Shown here: positions 4,980-7,236 of the stretch, piece after piece | Layout of the letters: each line of letters starts with the position of its first letter | How positions within the stretch are numbered: position 1 is the first letter of the stretch | NCBI GenBank assembly: GCA_030038035.1 | Contig: JASHPP010000004.1 | Location: 1-7,236, forward strand | DNA length: 7,236 bases | Source: Trebonia sp. | GTDB taxonomy: Bacteria > Actinomycetota > Actinomycetes > Streptosporangiales > Streptosporangiaceae | Reading direction: 5' to 3' | Translations under genes and position numbers: made by a program | The notes under the pieces: generated by a model | The model's input: the letters and a program-made list of their open reading frames with translations, nothing else | What the model was told of the DNA's origin: nothing | Database searches by the model: none

Positions 4980-6215
4980 GTGGCCAAACCCCGCAGCCGA
5001 TGGCGCGTACGGGCGGTCGTCGCGTGCGCGCTGGCCGCCGCGCTCTGCCAGGCCGTCGCCGGCTGCAGCTCCAACGCCGGAGCGGTCCTGCCCGGGCCGG
5101 GCCCCCAGGAAAGCCAGACTCCGTCAGCGGTCGCGCCGTCAGACGGCCCGACGACGGCCTCCCCGCAGGCCGCCTGCGTCACCGAGGTGTACGGACGGAT
5201 GACGGAGGCACAGCGTGTCGGCCAGCTGTTCCTCGTGGGCCTGTCCGCGGACGCTGCCGGGCCGGTGACGACCGCGGCGCTGCAGCAGTACCACTTCGGG
5301 TCGCTGCTGTTCGGCGCGGACACCTCCGAAGGCGTCTCGGCGGCGAGCGCCGCGACCGCGCACATGCAGTCGCTTGCCACGGCGTCGATCACCGGCGGCG
5401 TGCGCTTCTTCGTGGCCGCCAACCAGGAAGGCGGTGAGGTGCAGGCGCTCACCGGCCCCGGGTTCTCGGTGATGCCGTCCGCGCTGACTCAGGGTTCGTG
5501 GTCGGTCGCCACGCTGCGCGAGCAAGCCGCCCTCTGGGGCGGCCAGCTGCGGGCGGCGGGGGTGAACCTCGACCTGGCGCCGGTGATGGACGTGGTGCCG
5601 TCAGGCACCGCGAGCACGAATGCCCCGATCGGGGAGCTGGACCGGGAGTTCGGCTTCTCCCCGCAGGTCAACGGCGAGCATGGCGCGGCGTTCATCGCGG
5701 GCATGGCCTCGGCCGGGGTCGCGACGACCGCCAAGCACTTTCCCGGGCTCGGCCGGGTGACGGGCAACACCGACTTCACCTCCAACGTGGTGGACACCGT
5801 CACGACGCCGACCGACCCGTACCTGAACTCGTTCCGCGACGCGATCGACGCGGGCGTGCCGTTCGTGATGGTCGCGCTGGCCACGTACACGAAGATCGAC
5901 CCGTCTCATCTCGCGGTGTTCTCGCCGGTCGTGATGCGCCTGCTCCGCTCCGGGCTGGGCTTTCGCGGCGTGATCATCTCCGACGACCTCGGCGACGCCG
6001 CCGCGGTGGCCGCGATCCCCGCGGGGCAGCGCGCGATCGAGTTCCTGTCCGCCGGCGGTGACATGATCACCTCGCAGTCGCTGGCCCCCGCGGAGACGAT
6101 GGCGTCCGCGGTCCTGGCGAAGGTCGCCGCGGACCCCTCCTTCGCCGCCGTGGTGGCCGCGGCCGTGACGCGCATCCTGGACGCCAAGCAGGCCTATGGC
6201 CTGCTGCCATGCTGA
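4980..6215 (+). CDS. Lipoprotein with glycoside hydrolase family 3 N-terminal-type domain (NagZ/LpqI-like)
   Basis: A 411-residue exported lipoprotein. A basic N-terminus (KPRSRWRVR), a hydrophobic stretch (about 12-27) and the lipobox VAGC predict lipidation at C29 and anchoring on the outer face of the membrane. A Pro/Ser/Thr-rich linker (about 32-63) leads to a GH3 barrel (about 70-405). Conserved parts: VGQLFLVG (80-87), EGG at 150-152, DREFGF (221-226), KHFPG (252-256) and ISDDLG (333-338) with the expected nucleophile D335. Odd features: from family knowledge, NagZ enzymes have D at position 148 (here N), R at 156 (here A), and a DSH motif with the catalytic His in the loop after KHFPGHG (here N263-T264-D265 after KHFPGLG). 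The protein may have altered specificity, another acid/base residue, or a binding role. The GTG start is chosen because it gives a complete signal sequence. It diverges from the reductase gene. Confidence 0.85.
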   Translation: MAKPRSRWRVRAVVACALAAALCQAVAGCSSNAGAVLPGPGPQESQTPSAVAPSDGPTTASPQAACVTEVYGRMTEAQRVGQLFLVGLSADAAGPVTTAALQQYHFGSLLFGADTSEGVSAASAATAHMQSLATASITGGVRFFVAANQEGGEVQALTGPGFSVMPSALTQGSWSVATLREQAALWGGQLRAAGVNLDLAPVMDVVPSGTASTNAPIGELDREFGFSPQVNGEHGAAFIAGMASAGVATTAKHFPGLGRVTGNTDFTSNVVDTVTTPTDPYLNSFRDAIDAGVPFVMVALATYTKIDPSHLAVFSPVVMRLLRSGLGFRGVIISDDLGDAAAVAAIPAGQRAIEFLSAGGDMITSQSLAPAETMASAVLAKVAADPSFAAVVAAAVTRILDAKQAYGLLPC

Positions 6216-6292
6216 CGGCGCTGGCTGGGGCGAGCCGCAATCTGTTCGTCCCCACTTGCCCCAAGCCTTCGCGGACCTGACATGCTGTAAGA

Positions 6293-7236
6293 GTGAGCGA
6301 GGAACAACAGCGGCCAGCCGGCTTCCGGATGGCGCGGCTGTGGCGGGCAGCCGACAAGAGCGGCGTCCCACTGCGGACGATCGTCGTCGCGGTGCTCGTC
6401 GTCGCGTTCTTCTACCTGGCAGGCAAGCTGGTCTACCGGCTGCGCGACGTGGTCCTGCTGATGCTCGTCGCCGGGTTTGTCGCGCTCATACTCAACCCGC
6501 TCGTGCTCCTCCTGCAGCGCTACGTGGTCCGGCGCCGCGGCCTGGCCGTCACCGTTGTCACGCTGCTGGCGCTGCTGGCGTTCCTCGGGCTGGCGGTGGC
6601 ATTCGGCTCCCCGCTGGTGAGCGCCATCACCCACCTCGCCGACAAGCTGCCGTCGTACGTGCAGAGCGTGCAGAGCGGCAAGGGCTGGCTCGGCGAACTG
6701 GCGCGCAAGTACCACGTCCAGCGGTGGGTGTCGCAGAACGCCCCCAAGCTCGTGACGTACGCTCAGGACCTCAGCAAGCCGGCGCTGACGATCGGCGAGG
6801 GCGCGCTCTCGCTGGTGGTCGAGCTGGCCACGATCTTCATCCTGGTGCTCCTGCTGCTGCTGGAGGGGCCAAGGCTCCGCCGCGGTTTCCTCAGCCTGCT
6901 CGCGCCCGCACAGGCGGACGAGGTCAACCGGGTGGCCTCCGAGGTCAACCGCGCGGTCGTGGGGTTCATGCTCGGAAACTTCCTGACCTCGGTCATCGCG
7001 GGCGTTGTCGTGTTCGTCACCCTGCTCACGCTCGGCGTCCCGTTCCCCCAGCTGTGGGCGATCTGGGTCGCGCTCGTCGACTTCCTGCCGATGATCGGCG
7101 GCGCGCTCGCCGGGATTCCGACCGTGCTGTTCGCCGCCGGCCATTCGGTGGTCGCCGGCGTCGTGACGCTGATCGTGTTCCTCGTCTACACGCAGCTCGA
7201 GAACCACGTGCTGAACCCGGTCGTGATGAGCAAGAC
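6293..7236 (+). CDS. AI-2E family transporter, C-terminus beyond the window
   Basis: An open frame of 314 codons without a stop, running off the right edge. It encodes a polytopic membrane protein of the AI-2E (YdiK/PerM/TqsA-like) family. Hydrophobic segments lie at about residues 28-47, 52-75 and 84-110. They are followed by a soluble stretch (about 112-168) rich in charged and polar residues, then further membrane segments at about 170-190, 222-248, 253-280 and 284-300. Family marks are GFMLGNF (224-230), DFLPMIGG (263-270) and YTQLENHVLNPVV (299-311). Members export small molecules or ions; some take part in AI-2 release or Na+/H+ exchange, so the substrate cannot be given. The start is GTG at 6293, 77 bases after the GH3 stop; the ATG at codon 13 is an alternative. 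No strong ribosome site precedes it. About the last 50-100 residues are probably missing. Confidence 0.88.
   Translation, partial: MSEEQQRPAGFRMARLWRAADKSGVPLRTIVVAVLVVAFFYLAGKLVYRLRDVVLLMLVAGFVALILNPLVLLLQRYVVRRRGLAVTVVTLLALLAFLGLAVAFGSPLVSAITHLADKLPSYVQSVQSGKGWLGELARKYHVQRWVSQNAPKLVTYAQDLSKPALTIGEGALSLVVELATIFILVLLLLLEGPRLRRGFLSLLAPAQADEVNRVASEVNRAVVGFMLGNFLTSVIAGVVVFVTLLTLGVPFPQLWAIWVALVDFLPMIGGALAGIPTVLFAAGHSVVAGVVTLIVFLVYTQLENHVLNPVVMSK

Noticed and set aside
6223..6253. Possible terminator after the GH3 gene (GGCT-6-AGCC hairpin, and GGGGCGA pairing with TCGTCCCC)
   Set aside because: The stem is only 4 base pairs, the longer pairing needs a bulge and a 12-base loop, and there is no T-tract. 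Not supportable as a terminator.
6194..7207. Minus-strand open frame of 337 codons at the right end
   Set aside because: The plus frame opposite it encodes clear membrane segments and AI-2E family motifs. The minus frame is the hydrophilic mirror of hydrophobic codons.

Overview
The window is about 7.2 kb of very GC-rich DNA. Third codon positions are almost all G or C, several genes start with GTG, and at least one start looks leaderless. This points to a high-GC actinobacterium (Actinomycetota); I cannot name the genus. It reads as chromosomal metabolic DNA. I see no tRNA, rRNA, CRISPR array, transposase, integrase or phage gene.

Layout. On the plus strand, an amidohydrolase of the YtcJ-like (amidohydrolase 3) group (100-1767) overlaps a gamma-type carbonic anhydrase-like beta-helix protein (1748-2272). 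Facing them on the minus strand are three genes. An aldo/keto reductase (4902-3955) runs into a TetR-family regulator (3958-3344) through a 4-base stop/start overlap. A luciferase-like flavin-dependent oxidoreductase (3276-2269) follows, and its stop codon shares a CTAG with the stop of the carbonic anhydrase-like gene. Divergent from the reductase, on the plus strand, is a lipoprotein with a glycoside hydrolase family 3 domain (4980-6215). After it comes an AI-2E family membrane transporter (6293 to the window end, C-terminus cut off).

How the genes may work together. The word TCCGTTC occurs only three times in the window on either strand, as far as reading by eye shows. The three copies lie in front of the amidohydrolase gene, in front of the flavin oxidoreductase gene and in front of the reductase-tetR pair. 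Each copy is the core of an imperfect inverted repeat lying on or next to a plausible -10 element. The simplest reading is one local regulon: the TetR protein represses its own operon, the oxidoreductase and the amidohydrolase/carbonic anhydrase pair, so that hydrolysis, flavin-dependent oxidation and NADPH-dependent carbonyl reduction are induced together by an unknown small molecule. This is inferred from sequence pattern and gene order. The substrate cannot be read from the sequence.

Other points of interest are the C-terminal tail of the amidohydrolase, which has clearly atypical codons including the only two in-frame TTA codons I found, and the GH3 lipoprotein, which keeps its nucleophile motif but lacks several residues that define NagZ-type enzymes. 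The GH3 lipoprotein and the transporter look like ordinary cell-envelope genes outside the proposed regulon.
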